Of a stretch of 37,614 nucleotides of DNA, positions 1 to 8,174 are shown one piece after another. Both the position numbers and the translations under genes were made by a program. The notes beneath the pieces were generated by a model that searched no databases, was not told where the DNA came from, and saw only the letters and a list, made by a program, of their open reading frames with translations. Positions within the stretch are counted from its first letter, which is position 1; the number at the start of each line of letters is the position of its first letter. Origin of the DNA: a virus; IMG/VR virus record IMGVR_UViG_3300035145_000392, positions 1 through 37,614 of that record. One strand, 5' to 3'.

Positions 1-2
1 CA

Positions 3-2858
3 TATACTCCGCCAGACCTTTCTACTTATTTGACATCGGGCGATCTTCCTGCAGAAACAGATCCTGTCTTTAGTGCATGGACTGGTTCAAGTATTACAGA
101 TGGTACAGGTTTCTTGCGCAATGACGGTTCTGGTAACTGGTCATACGATGCAAATACTTTCCTAGATGATGCTGGAGTTCAGTTAATCATTAATGGTCAC
201 TTAAATACAGGTACTGCAGGTAACAACCAAGTTCTTTCTTGGGATGCGGAAAATGAAGATTTCTACTGGGCAGCAGCAGGAGGGGGTAGTGGTGGAATCG
301 ACTTTACGGATCTTTCTGTTACCGTCAACCCCGCATCTGGCGGCGGAAATCTTACATATGATGATTTGGGTACTTTTACATATACCCCACCAGATTTTTC
401 TTCGGTAACAGGTAACTTCACAGTCGGTGACAACCTTAACATTCAGGGTTCTGCATCTGATGGTGGCATCATTGTTCTGAATGCTGCACAAACAGGATCT
501 CCAACGCCATCAAACACAAACTGGTCATATCTGACAGTGGAAAGAGGTACACAACCTAATGTTCACATTCGTTGGAACGAGGGTAATGATGTTTGGGAAT
601 TTACTAATGATGGTACTAACTACAGTGGACTAGGTGGCGATACACCTACTTTAGATGAGATATTAGGTGCATCTGCAACTTCTAACGAATCAAACGATGT
701 TTTAACACTATACAGAAACACTGATGGTAATATTGGTACTGGCACTCTAAGATTCGAATCTCGTGATACGACACCAAATCCAAATCAGTCCATGGGCGAT
801 ATTACATTCTATATGGATAACGATGCAAGTATTTCAACAAGTACTCTTGGTGAATATGCACGTATTTCTGCAAAAGGACAGCAAGTTACATCTGGTACAC
901 CAGCTAATAACACTGGTTACATAGACTTCCAAACTTCAACAAAAGATGGTTTGGAAAGTTTGATGAAGGTCGGATTCGATCCATTTTCAGCAAGTAATAA
1001 CTCGTCTGGGGCACAGATTGGTACGGTGATGACCAACAATGCGTATGTCAATGGGGGTTTCTATGTTTACGAAGAGGTCGATACTGCCGGCGATCTTACA
1101 TCGGACGCAAATATTGCAATGTACCTTACTGCGTATGATTCGCAAACAAATACCACACAAAATCGGGTTGAGATTAGTCACCAAAACGGCGTGATGCGTA
1201 TCATTCACAGGAACCGTAACAACACATCTGAGTTTGGTCAGTTAACAATTCCACATTCGGAACCAACTCCACTAAGAATATATTACGCAGATACTGCCAC
1301 TTCCTACGATATTGTTTCAGATCAAAACTTCGATACCAAGTTCAACACTAGAATGTTGGATGATGATAATCTTGTAAGATTCAACTCGTATGCAAACACC
1401 GAAGTAATGTCCGATAGATCTGACTTTGGTGGGTTTAACGGTGGGGCATCAAACAACGCAGAGATTGTCCCAGGCAATGAAGGTTATGGTGCAGTTGCGT
1501 TCTTCACGTTTAATGATGCGAACAACGGTACTGCGTCACAGCATAGTTATATTCCTGAAGGACACGCAGAAGAAGTTCCACACGGTATGGGTATTCTTCG
1601 TGACTCTAGTCAACATATTAGTGGAACGCCAAGATGGGATCCGTTTGGTGGACCAGACTTCCGTATGACTTTGAATTCTACTGCTAGAGATGCTTCTTAC
1701 TTCTTTGGGGCGACAACTACATTTAACCAATCACACCCAACCAACCTTATCCTCACAAACTCAGACTACACTCCTGAAGATGGCACAACAATTGCCCGCA
1801 TTCTTTTTAGGGCTGGTGAGTCCACATACACAGGTTATAGAGACTATGGTGCAATTGTATGCACTGCTGAAGATACCACTGCAGGTGCGTATGATGGTAG
1901 AGCGTCTATATATGTCACTGGTAGTGGAAGTACTGGTAATGATGCTCAAATTGGTACTACATGGCAAGCTTCTCAGTCGAAGATAATGAACAGAGCAACG
2001 CTCCATTATTTTGGTCAGTTTACTGGATATCAAGTTCATAGTTCAAGTACTGCAAACATTGACCAATATATTAAGATGTATGCTGAAACAGGTGTAGACT
2101 ATCAGATGATAGCCAGTTCAGATAAGCTGCAGATTAGAGCGGGTGAAGATAGCGGCATCGGTGACTTTAGGTTCTTTGGACCATCAGCAGATTATCGTTT
2201 TGAGAATGATACATCAAACAACTCATCGGCTCCAACGCTTGTAATTGCGGATGTTAATACCGCACAGAACGCAAACAATGATGTAATAGGTACAATTGAC
2301 TTCCAAAGAGGCACTGCATCCTTCGCCCTCATTTCCGCAAAGAACGTATCAAATGATGGGACAAACTTTGAAGGTTCATTAAGGTTCCAAGTTACAAGTA
2401 CCACTGCAACACCAGACTATCCTGATATGATATTAGACGGCGATACTGGTCTTTCAATAAATGATGGACTTGGTCTTACTGTCGATGGTGTGACAACACT
2501 TAAAACAACTACAGAGGTCACTTCCGCATTAACTGGTGCGACTGGTACTGTCACTCACGATTTAGACAATGGTGCAATATTCGATCATACAAGTTTGGCT
2601 GCAGACTTTACTGCAAACTTCACGAATGTTCCTACAACAGTAAGTAGAACTATTGGAGTTGCATTGATTCTAGATCAAGGTGCTACTGCATATATGCCTA
2701 CTGCAGTTCAGATTGATGGGGCGGCACAGACCATTCTATGGCAAGGTGGATCTGCACCAAGTGGTACTGCAAGTGGAACTGATATTGTAAGTTTCACTTT
2801 GATTAGATCTTCAGGCGGTGCGTGGAAAGTTATTGGTTCAGCAACGAGTTATTCATAA
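3..2858 (+). CDS. Large tail fibre protein, 5'-truncated by window edge
   Basis: The frame is open to the left edge and begins inside the protein with a Tyr-Thr-Pro-Pro-Asp-Leu segment typical of marine-phage fibre repeats. The first start codon in the window, TTG at 30, is therefore probably internal. The roughly 950 visible residues are rich in Asn, Thr, Ser, Gly and Asp, with beta-strand-like repeats and almost no Cys, as expected of a trimeric fibre shaft. The last 110 or so residues form a distinct C-terminal domain with Arg-Thr-Ile-Gly-Val and a Trp-Gln-Gly-Gly-Ser-Ala-Pro motif; I recall similar endings in T4-like marine phage fibres. Its role would be host recognition at the distal tail. 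Its stop overlaps the next start (TAATG), which suggests coupled translation with the adhesin. Which fibre (gp34/36/37-like) cannot be decided. Confidence 0.8.
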   Translation, partial: YTPPDLSTYLTSGDLPAETDPVFSAWTGSSITDGTGFLRNDGSGNWSYDANTFLDDAGVQLIINGHLNTGTAGNNQVLSWDAENEDFYWAAAGGGSGGIDFTDLSVTVNPASGGGNLTYDDLGTFTYTPPDFSSVTGNFTVGDNLNIQGSASDGGIIVLNAAQTGSPTPSNTNWSYLTVERGTQPNVHIRWNEGNDVWEFTNDGTNYSGLGGDTPTLDEILGASATSNESNDVLTLYRNTDGNIGTGTLRFESRDTTPNPNQSMGDITFYMDNDASISTSTLGEYARISAKGQQVTSGTPANNTGYIDFQTSTKDGLESLMKVGFDPFSASNNSSGAQIGTVMTNNAYVNGGFYVYEEVDTAGDLTSDANIAMYLTAYDSQTNTTQNRVEISHQNGVMRIIHRNRNNTSEFGQLTIPHSEPTPLRIYYADTATSYDIVSDQNFDTKFNTRMLDDDNLVRFNSYANTEVMSDRSDFGGFNGGASNNAEIVPGNEGYGAVAFFTFNDANNGTASQHSYIPEGHAEEVPHGMGILRDSSQHISGTPRWDPFGGPDFRMTLNSTARDASYFFGATTTFNQSHPTNLILTNSDYTPEDGTTIARILFRAGESTYTGYRDYGAIVCTAEDTTAGAYDGRASIYVTGSGSTGNDAQIGTTWQASQSKIMNRATLHYFGQFTGYQVHSSSTANIDQYIKMYAETGVDYQMIASSDKLQIRAGEDSGIGDFRFFGPSADYRFENDTSNNSSAPTLVIADVNTAQNANNDVIGTIDFQRGTASFALISAKNVSNDGTNFEGSLRFQVTSTTATPDYPDMILDGDTGLSINDGLGLTVDGVTTLKTTTEVTSALTGATGTVTHDLDNGAIFDHTSLAADFTANFTNVPTTVSRTIGVALILDQGATAYMPTAVQIDGAAQTILWQGGSAPSGTASGTDIVSFTLIRSSGGAWKVIGSATSYS

Positions 2859-3724
2859 TGCCTAAAATAACAAGATTAACAACACAAACATTACTAGGTT
2901 TGGGCGTTACACGAGAGACACCTATTGATCCTGGCGAACATGTATATACTGTTACAGGAAGTCACACTTGGACTGCGCCGACAGGTGTTACAAAAATAAG
3001 TGTGGTTTGTGTTGGTGCGGGTGGTAATGGTGGAGATCATGGCGGCGGTGGCGGTGGTCTTGGTTATAAAAACGATATTGATGTAGTGCCAGGCAACACT
3101 TATACTGTTTATGTTGGTCCTAAAGGAGTATATTCTGACACTGGTAATTCAGGTGATAGTTATTTTATAAACACAACCACTGTTAAAGGTGGTGGCGGTG
3201 GTCACTCTCAAAACACTGGTACTGGTGGTTCTGCAGGAACTTATACAGGTGACGGCGGAGGCAATGGTGGTGCAGGCGGTGGAACTGCAGGGGGTAATTA
3301 CGGCGGTGGCGGCGGCGCAGGCGGATATAGTGGCGCAGGTGGTGCAGGCGGAATTGCTAGAAACACAGTTACTGGTAGTACAGCGGGTGGTGATGGCTCA
3401 GGCGGTGGCGGTGGCGGCGGCAGTGGTGCAAGAACTGTAGGCGGCGGTGGTTATCCCGGCGGTACTGGGGGTGGCGTAGGTCTTTATGGTCAAGGTACAA
3501 ATGGTACTGGTGGAGCAAGTGCGCCAGAACAATCTAATAGTGTCGCAGGCACCAATGCAACTGCAGGATCTGGTGGTAGTGGTAAATTATATGGCGCAGG
3601 TGCAGGCGGTGGTGGTAATTATCAAAGTGATGGTGCAGTGCGTATCATCTGGGGCACAGGACGATCCTTTCCATCAACAAACGCAGACGAATCTTCTTCA
3701 AACGGAAATGTTTCAACAAATTAA
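2858..3724 (+). CDS. Glycine-rich tail fibre adhesin-like protein
   Basis: A 288-aa protein starting at the ATG that overlaps the fibre stop; an upstream in-frame extension to 2822 lies inside the fibre gene and is rejected. Residues about 30-57 form a short beta domain (His-Thr-Trp-Thr-Ala-Pro-Thr-Gly-Val-Thr). Residues about 53-255 are dominated by Gly runs (GGGGG, GGAGG, GAGGGG) with a few Tyr, Asn and Ser. Known phages with such regions, for example the S16/T2-type gp38 adhesins, fold them into polyglycine-II helix sandwiches that present receptor-binding loops. Position after a long fibre suggests a fibre-tip adhesin. The alternative is a non-adhesin virion protein with the same repeat chemistry. 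The gene ends just before a strong promoter. Confidence 0.7.
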   Translation: MPKITRLTTQTLLGLGVTRETPIDPGEHVYTVTGSHTWTAPTGVTKISVVCVGAGGNGGDHGGGGGGLGYKNDIDVVPGNTYTVYVGPKGVYSDTGNSGDSYFINTTTVKGGGGGHSQNTGTGGSAGTYTGDGGGNGGAGGGTAGGNYGGGGGAGGYSGAGGAGGIARNTVTGSTAGGDGSGGGGGGGSGARTVGGGGYPGGTGGGVGLYGQGTNGTGGASAPEQSNSVAGTNATAGSGGSGKLYGAGAGGGGNYQSDGAVRIIWGTGRSFPSTNADESSSNGNVSTN

Positions 3725-3726
3725 GG

Positions 3727-3755
3727 TTGACAACCCCTCACACATCTGATATAGT
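3727..3755 (+). promoter_or_regulatory. Sigma70-type promoter before the nuclease gene
   Basis: A consensus -35 box TTGACA at 3727-3732 and TATAGT at 3750-3755 are separated by exactly 17 bp, starting 3 bp after the adhesin stop. It would drive the 3785 nuclease and the small genes after it. Unlike the other early promoters of this window it lacks an upstream A-tract. Confidence 0.75.
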
Positions 3756-3784
3756 ACACAAAGAATAACGAGTTAGGTTAGATT

Positions 3785-4453
3785 ATGTTTACCCATGTAG
3801 ATCATGGTATTGAGTTACCGAATATAACAAGGGAAACGACAGAGAAGGGACGGAAGTACTTCACTCCCGAAGGCAATGCGTATCCTTCCGTCACTACTGT
3901 CCTTTCCATACTAAATAAGGAAGCAATCCTCGCATGGAGAAAACGTGTAGGGGATGCAGAAGCAAATAAGATTTCGAGTCAAGCGAGCAAACGTGGGACT
4001 GCAGTTCATAAACTCTGTGAGGACTATATTGACAATGTCCCAGAGTACACTGCAAAACATATGCCCGCCAACATTATGACTTTCAACACACTTAAAGCAA
4101 TTCTTGATAAAAATCTAGATAACGTCTGGTTTCAAGAAGCATTTCTTTACAGTGACATTTTGAAGTGCGCAGGACAAGTAGACTGCATTGCAGAGTGGGA
4201 TGGTGAACTATCCATCATCGACTTTAAGACTTCTAAGCGTGTAAAGAAAGAAAAAGACATTCTAAATTACTTTATGCAAATGAGTTTTTACGCAGCAGCG
4301 TTTTATGAGAGAACTGGTATCCCAGTTAAACAAGGTGTGATCGTGATGTCTGTGGATGACTCCGAACCACTAGTGTTCAAGATCGGTACATACGATTACT
4401 TGCAACACTTCAAAGCGGTAAGGGAAAGCTATGGAGAACTCTACGAAAGATGA
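3785..4453 (+). CDS. PD-(D/E)XK nuclease (RecB/Cas4-type exonuclease)
   Basis: A 222-aa protein with the ordered motifs of the PD-(D/E)XK superfamily: a helix with Arg-Gly-Thr-Ala-Val-His (His75), Glu118, Asp133 in Gly-Gln-Val-Asp, Asp146-x-Lys148 in Ile-Ile-Asp-Phe-Lys-Thr, and Gln165 in the Met-Gln-Met-Ser-Phe-Tyr helix. This matches the RecB-C/Cas4 nuclease core with no helicase domain and no iron-sulphur Cys cluster. The likely role is metal-dependent processing of DNA ends in phage replication, recombination or host DNA degradation. The upstream promoter at 3727 suggests early expression. The Shine-Dalgarno site before the ATG is weak (AGGTTAG). The next small ORF starts inside its 3' end. 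Confidence 0.8.
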   Translation: MFTHVDHGIELPNITRETTEKGRKYFTPEGNAYPSVTTVLSILNKEAILAWRKRVGDAEANKISSQASKRGTAVHKLCEDYIDNVPEYTAKHMPANIMTFNTLKAILDKNLDNVWFQEAFLYSDILKCAGQVDCIAEWDGELSIIDFKTSKRVKKEKDILNYFMQMSFYAAAFYERTGIPVKQGVIVMSVDDSEPLVFKIGTYDYLQHFKAVRESYGELYER

Positions 4454-4514
4454 AACCCCATCACGATGGGACGATCCGTGTGACGACTGCACACATTGGA
4501 TCGGTAAAATGTAA
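4431..4514 (+). CDS. Tiny 27-aa CxxC protein
   Basis: An ATG at 4431, overlapping the nuclease 3' end in another frame, opens a 27-codon frame to a TAA at 4512. A GGGAAAG stretch just upstream can serve as ribosome binding site. The peptide contains Asp-Pro-Cys-Asp-Asp-Cys-Thr-His-Trp, a CxxC-x-His pattern that could bind zinc, and ends in Ile-Gly-Lys-Met. It fills the otherwise empty gap between 4453 and 4530, which favours a real gene. No function can be named; it may also be chance. Confidence 0.4.
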   Translation: MENSTKDETPSRWDDPCDDCTHWIGKM

Positions 4515-4529
4515 AGAAAGATAGTTGTT

Positions 4530-4739
4530 ATGATTGAGTATGATGAAAGACACGGCGGACCATTCGATAGAGGTAGCGCAGATAGTTATTATCGACGTGG
4601 GTTTGATCCACACTACTATGATGGTGCAACCTATCAGTCTACACGTATCGAAAAAGAACAGATGACTGAGGAAGAGATTGAAGCATATGCTGCAGGTTAT
4701 TTCGAGAATCAAGAACGAGGCGATTTTAAAGAGTGGTAG
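4530..4739 (+). CDS. Small conserved-looking hypothetical protein
   Basis: A 69-aa acidic protein, very rich in Tyr, Asp, Glu and Arg, with a His-Gly-Gly-Pro-Phe-Asp-Arg-Gly-Ser-Ala-Asp-Ser-Tyr-Tyr segment and a C-terminal helix containing Met-Thr-Glu-Glu-Glu-Ile-Glu-Ala-Tyr. I recall similar small proteins in T4-like marine phages but know no function. There is no membrane segment. The next gene starts 7 nt before its stop. Confidence 0.6.
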   Translation: MIEYDERHGGPFDRGSADSYYRRGFDPHYYDGATYQSTRIEKEQMTEEEIEAYAAGYFENQERGDFKEW

Positions 4740-5122
4740 GTAAAACAAGATACGTTATTGTAGATAAAGAAAACGGTGTCTTTTTAGGCACCTATTCTCT
4801 TGCGGATGTCCAAGGTAAAATCGAAGAACTTTTTTTGAACGTTGGAGAGAGAATCGCAGATAAAGATCTTGACAGATCTTTTGCGTTGTTTGCAAAGGAT
4901 AACCCTTTTGGTGTACCACGTGCATGTTCCTTCAAGACAAAAGTCGAGGCAGGAATGTTTATCTACGAGAACTTCAAGAAAGGTGAATTTCAGTTCTCTA
5001 TAGAGGGTGTCAAATGTGTAACCCCTTATCCAGATGTCGTCGAACTGATCAAATCTGGATTAGGAGACTCGACGTTTGACATGATGGATTGTCTCGAAAC
5101 CATATCAGAAACTGTTCACTGA
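4733..5122 (+). CDS. Hypothetical protein, GTG start
   Basis: A 129-aa soluble protein beginning with GTG inside the 3' end of the preceding gene, so its translation is probably coupled. It is mixed alpha/beta, with an N-terminal strand-rich segment (Arg-Tyr-Val-Ile-Val-Asp) followed by helices. No catalytic motif is evident and I do not recognise the family. The frame closes just before an A/T-rich stretch carrying the next promoter, so this is probably the last gene of the 3727 unit. Confidence 0.6.
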   Translation: MVGKTRYVIVDKENGVFLGTYSLADVQGKIEELFLNVGERIADKDLDRSFALFAKDNPFGVPRACSFKTKVEAGMFIYENFKKGEFQFSIEGVKCVTPYPDVVELIKSGLGDSTFDMMDCLETISETVH

Positions 5123-5152
5123 AAAAAATTTAAAAAAAATACAAAAAAGTGC

Positions 5153-5181
5153 TTGACTTTTGTTTTCAAATCATTTATAGT
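5153..5181 (+). promoter_or_regulatory. Sigma70-type promoter for the DUF932 gene
   Basis: TTGACT at 5153-5158 and TATAGT at 5176-5181 with a 17-bp spacer. An A-rich tract (5122-5149) lies directly upstream and may act as an UP element. The -35 box follows the motif A(6)-GTGC shared in form with the promoters near 10174, 16702 and 17011. Confidence 0.8.
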
Positions 5182-5224
5182 ATACAAGTAAATTGAATTG
5201 AACATCCTAATGAGGAGAAGACAT

Positions 5225-6181
5225 ATGTCACATGAATTAGAAATTATCAACGGTCAAGCACAAATGGCATACCGTGAATCCAAAGGTCGTCCATGGCATG
5301 GACTAGGTACACCAGTATCAGACGATATGACACCACAAGAAATGATGGTCGCTGCAGGTCTGGATTGGGAAGTCGAGAAAGTCGACACATTCTATCGTTA
5401 CAAAGGCGATAATCACGCAACAGGACAACAAGCACTAGTGCGTTCTAATGACGGTAAGATCCTTACCCAAGTAGGACCAGGCTGGAATCCTGTACAGAAC
5501 TCAGAAGCGTTTGAGTTCTTCACTGACTTCGTATCCAACGGTGATATGGTTATGGATACTGCAGGTTCACTGAAGGACGGTCAGATCGTCTGGGCACTTG
5601 CAGACGTTCAAGAAGGTTTTGATCTCTTCAATGGTGATGAAGTCAAAGGTTACCTTCTGTTCTCAAACCCTCACCAGTATGGTAAAGCAATCGACGTGAA
5701 GTTCGTAATGGAACGTGTCGTCTGCAACAACACATTGACTGTTGCATTGAACGAAAAAGGTATGCCTGGCGTCAAGATCAATCACCGTTCACAGTTTGAT
5801 CCAGAAATGGTGAAACAGACTCTTGGTATTTCACATCAACGTATTGAGAAGTTCAAAGAAGCTGCACAGTTCCTTGGTTCGAAGAACTACCAGAAACAAG
5901 AACTACACGACTTCTTGAAAACAGTCTTTGGTGAGTCCACCAAAGAAGGTAAAGAACTGTCTCGTACTGCAGAACGTGCACTAGAAGTTGTTGAGAACCA
6001 GCCTGGCGATCACTTCCGTCCTGGCACATGGTGGAATGCATACAATGCAGTCACCTACATGACAGACCACGAGTTGGGTCGTTCTGCAGACACTCGTATG
6101 ACTTCTGCATGGTTTGGTGTCAATGCGAAACGTAAAGTCGATGCGTTGAACGTTGCACTTGAATTTGCAGACGCTGCATGA
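5225..6181 (+). CDS. DUF932 phage/plasmid-like protein (TIGR03299 type)
   Basis: A 318-aa protein. The start is the ATG at 5225, preceded by a strong GAGGAG at 5212-5217; a TTG at 5198 in frame is rejected. The N-terminus carries Arg-Pro-Trp-His-Gly-Leu-Gly, the signature of the DUF932/TIGR03299 family found on phages and plasmids. The Phe-Val-Met-Glu-Arg-Val-Val-Cys-Asn-Asn motif and the later Thr-Trp-Trp-Asn-Ala-Tyr-Asn-Ala-Val-Thr motif are also family hallmarks. Its biochemical role is unknown. It has its own strong promoter and ribosome binding site, which suggests high early expression. A G6/C6 hairpin follows the stop. Confidence 0.85.
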   Translation: MSHELEIINGQAQMAYRESKGRPWHGLGTPVSDDMTPQEMMVAAGLDWEVEKVDTFYRYKGDNHATGQQALVRSNDGKILTQVGPGWNPVQNSEAFEFFTDFVSNGDMVMDTAGSLKDGQIVWALADVQEGFDLFNGDEVKGYLLFSNPHQYGKAIDVKFVMERVVCNNTLTVALNEKGMPGVKINHRSQFDPEMVKQTLGISHQRIEKFKEAAQFLGSKNYQKQELHDFLKTVFGESTKEGKELSRTAERALEVVENQPGDHFRPGTWWNAYNAVTYMTDHELGRSADTRMTSAWFGVNAKRKVDALNVALEFADAA

Positions 6182-6186
6182 GGATA

Positions 6187-6204
6187 GGGGGGATCATTCC
6201 CCCC
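6187..6204 (+). other. G6/C6 intergenic hairpin
   Basis: Six G (6187-6192), a six-base loop and six C (6199-6204) form a perfect stem between the DUF932 stop and the epimerase ribosome binding site. There is no T-run after it, so it is not a standard terminator. It could stabilise the DUF932 transcript 3' end or attenuate readthrough. Confidence 0.5.
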
Positions 6205-6224
6205 AAACTTATTATGAGGTAGAT

Positions 6225-6986
6225 ATGAGAGTCTTACTTACAGGGCATAAGGGGTTCATAGGAACTCATCTTCACCAAAGACTTAACGATAGTGGATATG
6301 AAGTCATTGGGATTGACTTGAAAGATGGGTGGGATCGTGATGGAATAAATAATTCACAAGACTTATACGATTGTCCCCTTCCCCAAAATGTTGATTTGGT
6401 AATTCACCTTGCAGGTAAGTCTGGTGTTCGTGAGAGCATGGATGATCCTGCAGGTTATTGGCGAAACAACGTAGAAGTCAGTAAACGGATCTTCAAACGA
6501 TATCCACGAACACGTGTGATGTATGCAAGTTCTTCTAGTATCTACGAACCAGAATTAAATCCCTACGCAGCGAGTAAACTGATTGTAGAAGAAGCTGCAG
6601 TAAGACATCCAAACAATCTAGGAATGAGATTCCATACAGTTTATTCTGGTCAACCACGTGAGGGTATGTTCCTTCAAAAACTTTTAGATGACGAACTAGA
6701 ATACGTCACAACACATAGACGAGATTTCATACATATAGAGGATCTATGCGATGCAATAGAACTTCTTATTGAAAATGCAATTGGTGGGTTCACTGATATT
6801 GGTACAGGTGATCCAGTCAAAATTTCAGAACTTGTGACTTGGAAGTCTCTTCCTGTCAGATTGACCACACCGAATGAACGTGAGTTTACTTGCGCTGATA
6901 TAACCAACCTAAAAGAGTTGGGTTGGTCACCACAACATGATGTGAGAGATATGATCTATGGTAACCAAAAGAACCGCACAGACTGA
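6225..6986 (+). CDS. NAD-dependent sugar epimerase/dehydratase (extended SDR)
   Basis: A 253-aa Rossmann protein starting at the ATG at 6225 after a GAGGT site; the upstream in-frame extension to 6153 lies in the DUF932 gene. It shows the Gly-x-x-Gly-x-x-Gly dinucleotide motif at residues 7-13, Asp31 for ribose binding, Leu-Ala-Gly at 62-64, catalytic Ser in the Ser-Ser-Ser-Ser run at 102-105, and Tyr114-x-x-x-Lys118. These are the signatures of NAD(P)-dependent epimerase/dehydratases acting on nucleotide sugars. It is shorter than the usual 300-340 residues, so part of the substrate domain is reduced. It may serve glycan remodelling together with the sugar module at 35.1-37.6 kb. The exact substrate cannot be told. 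Confidence 0.8.
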   Translation: MRVLLTGHKGFIGTHLHQRLNDSGYEVIGIDLKDGWDRDGINNSQDLYDCPLPQNVDLVIHLAGKSGVRESMDDPAGYWRNNVEVSKRIFKRYPRTRVMYASSSSIYEPELNPYAASKLIVEEAAVRHPNNLGMRFHTVYSGQPREGMFLQKLLDDELEYVTTHRRDFIHIEDLCDAIELLIENAIGGFTDIGTGDPVKISELVTWKSLPVRLTTPNEREFTCADITNLKELGWSPQHDVRDMIYGNQKNRTD

Positions 6987-7599
6987 TGTACGAGAAAAGT
7001 TTGATCGTGCACTTATACAAGAGATCTTAGAATTCCCAGGCGGTGCACTGTATGCAATTACGGTCCCTTTGAAGAATGGTCGGAACTTGATGTCATACTC
7101 GACTATGACTAGCGACTGGCATATTCTATATGACAGTAGATACAATGATACATCAAAACAGTGGGATAGTAAGGTTTCTTTGTGGAAAAGATGTCGTAAA
7201 GAAGCGGGACTATCAGAACGCATTCCGAAACTGACACAGAAAGTCTGGGACAAACTAGACGAAAAGTGGAAGAAAGATCTTGCGAACTCAAAACGCAGAG
7301 CGGCTGCAGCAGACAAAAAGATTGCTGCAGAGATGAAGAAACGTCAAGAGGAAGAAAAGTTACTTGCGGAAAAACTTGCAAAAGAAAAAGAAAAGGAACG
7401 TAAGGAACGTGAAAAGGAACTTGCACGGTTAGAGGCTGAAGAAGAAAAAGCGAAAAAGAAGAAAACTCGCAAACCTCGTAAAACCACCAAACCAAAAACC
7501 ACTCGTGCGACAACAAAATCAAAAACAACAGGTCGCAGAACTAAATGGAGAGACATGAAAGCAAAGATGGAGAAAGATACTCTTGATGCATTCATGTAA
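6958..7599 (+). CDS. Lysine-rich coiled-coil protein with histone-like tail
   Basis: A 213-aa protein whose ATG lies 29 nt inside the epimerase gene. Residues 1-105 form a compact domain with Trp and Tyr residues that I do not recognise. Residues about 106-168 are a highly charged helix (repeats of Glu-Lys-Glu-Arg-Lys-Glu) predicted to be a coiled coil. Residues 168-196 are Lys/Arg/Thr/Pro-rich (Lys-Pro-Arg-Lys-Thr-Thr-Lys-Pro-Lys), resembling histone H1-type or nucleoid-protein tails. The basic tail suggests nucleic acid binding; this is inference. A good AAGGAG follows at its stop for the next gene. Confidence 0.65.
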   Translation: MVTKRTAQTDVREKFDRALIQEILEFPGGALYAITVPLKNGRNLMSYSTMTSDWHILYDSRYNDTSKQWDSKVSLWKRCRKEAGLSERIPKLTQKVWDKLDEKWKKDLANSKRRAAAADKKIAAEMKKRQEEEKLLAEKLAKEKEKERKEREKELARLEAEEEKAKKKKTRKPRKTTKPKTTRATTKSKTTGRRTKWRDMKAKMEKDTLDAFM

Positions 7600-7608
7600 G
7601 GAGAGAAA

Positions 7609-7968
7609 ATGGCAATTATCCACAACCCAGTTGCAAATACAGAAGCAATTATAAATCATTTTTCTGATTGGAATACCACCGTAACTTATGTTTGCACGAG
7701 AGATCTATATCGTGCTGAAGAGGACATCAATATCCACGTAGATATTTTTCACCAATGGCCTAAAGATCCTGTCAAACTGAATACTTATTTTGGATATTGG
7801 AATGCAAACAATCAAGGATGGTACTGTGACGCAGATAACATCGAAGATTATACATTCGCAATGGTTCCGAATGCTAATGGAGACCTAGAATATTCTCAGA
7901 CAGACACCCCACTCACAGGCGATGTTCGTTATTACAGAATTTCTAATGGTGAATTTCAAGAAGTATGA
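7609..7968 (+). CDS. Hypothetical protein
   Basis: A 119-aa protein with start ATG at 7609 behind a clear AAGGAGAG site. It is rich in aromatic residues (Trp, Tyr), Asn and Asp with predicted beta strands and no membrane segment or signal peptide. No known motif is seen. It overlaps the next gene by ATGA, so the two are translationally coupled. Confidence 0.6.
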   Translation: MAIIHNPVANTEAIINHFSDWNTTVTYVCTRDLYRAEEDINIHVDIFHQWPKDPVKLNTYFGYWNANNQGWYCDADNIEDYTFAMVPNANGDLEYSQTDTPLTGDVRYYRISNGEFQEV

Positions 7969-8174
7969 AATATGCATTTATAGTAAATCTCACTGAAAAT
8001 AGTGAAGACAGAAGAGAAGATTACATCTATCTCACCGAACCCACAGGAAATGGGTTCGAAGTTAAACCCAAAATCTTTGACACCATTTACGAAGCCAGAA
8101 CAGAAAGATTGAAATGGAAACTCAACGAAAGTTGTCGTTATCACATAGTAGAAGTGCCATCAGATGACACTTAA
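7965..8174 (+). CDS. Small hypothetical protein
   Basis: A 69-aa soluble protein overlapped on both sides: ATGA with the gene before and 11 nt with the ClpP-like gene after. It has a beta-beta-alpha-beta appearance, with the helix containing Tyr-Glu-Ala-Arg-Thr-Glu-Arg. The function is unknown. Confidence 0.55.
   Translation: MKYAFIVNLTENSEDRREDYIYLTEPTGNGFEVKPKIFDTIYEARTERLKWKLNESCRYHIVEVPSDDT

Noticed and set aside
3240-3640. Short DNA repeats (GGTGGC type) that look like a satellite or CRISPR
   Set aside because: They encode the Gly runs of the adhesin and have no spacers of constant length.
3189-3749. Val/Gln-rich frames inside the glycine-rich adhesin
   Set aside because: Frame shadows of GGT/GGC repeats; the Gly-rich frame starts at the coupled TAATG and has the expected family pattern.
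4461-4748. 95-codon minus-strand frame opposite the small gene at 4530
   Set aside because: Antisense to a gene with better composition and no promoter or ribosome site; a shadow of the plus-strand codon pattern.
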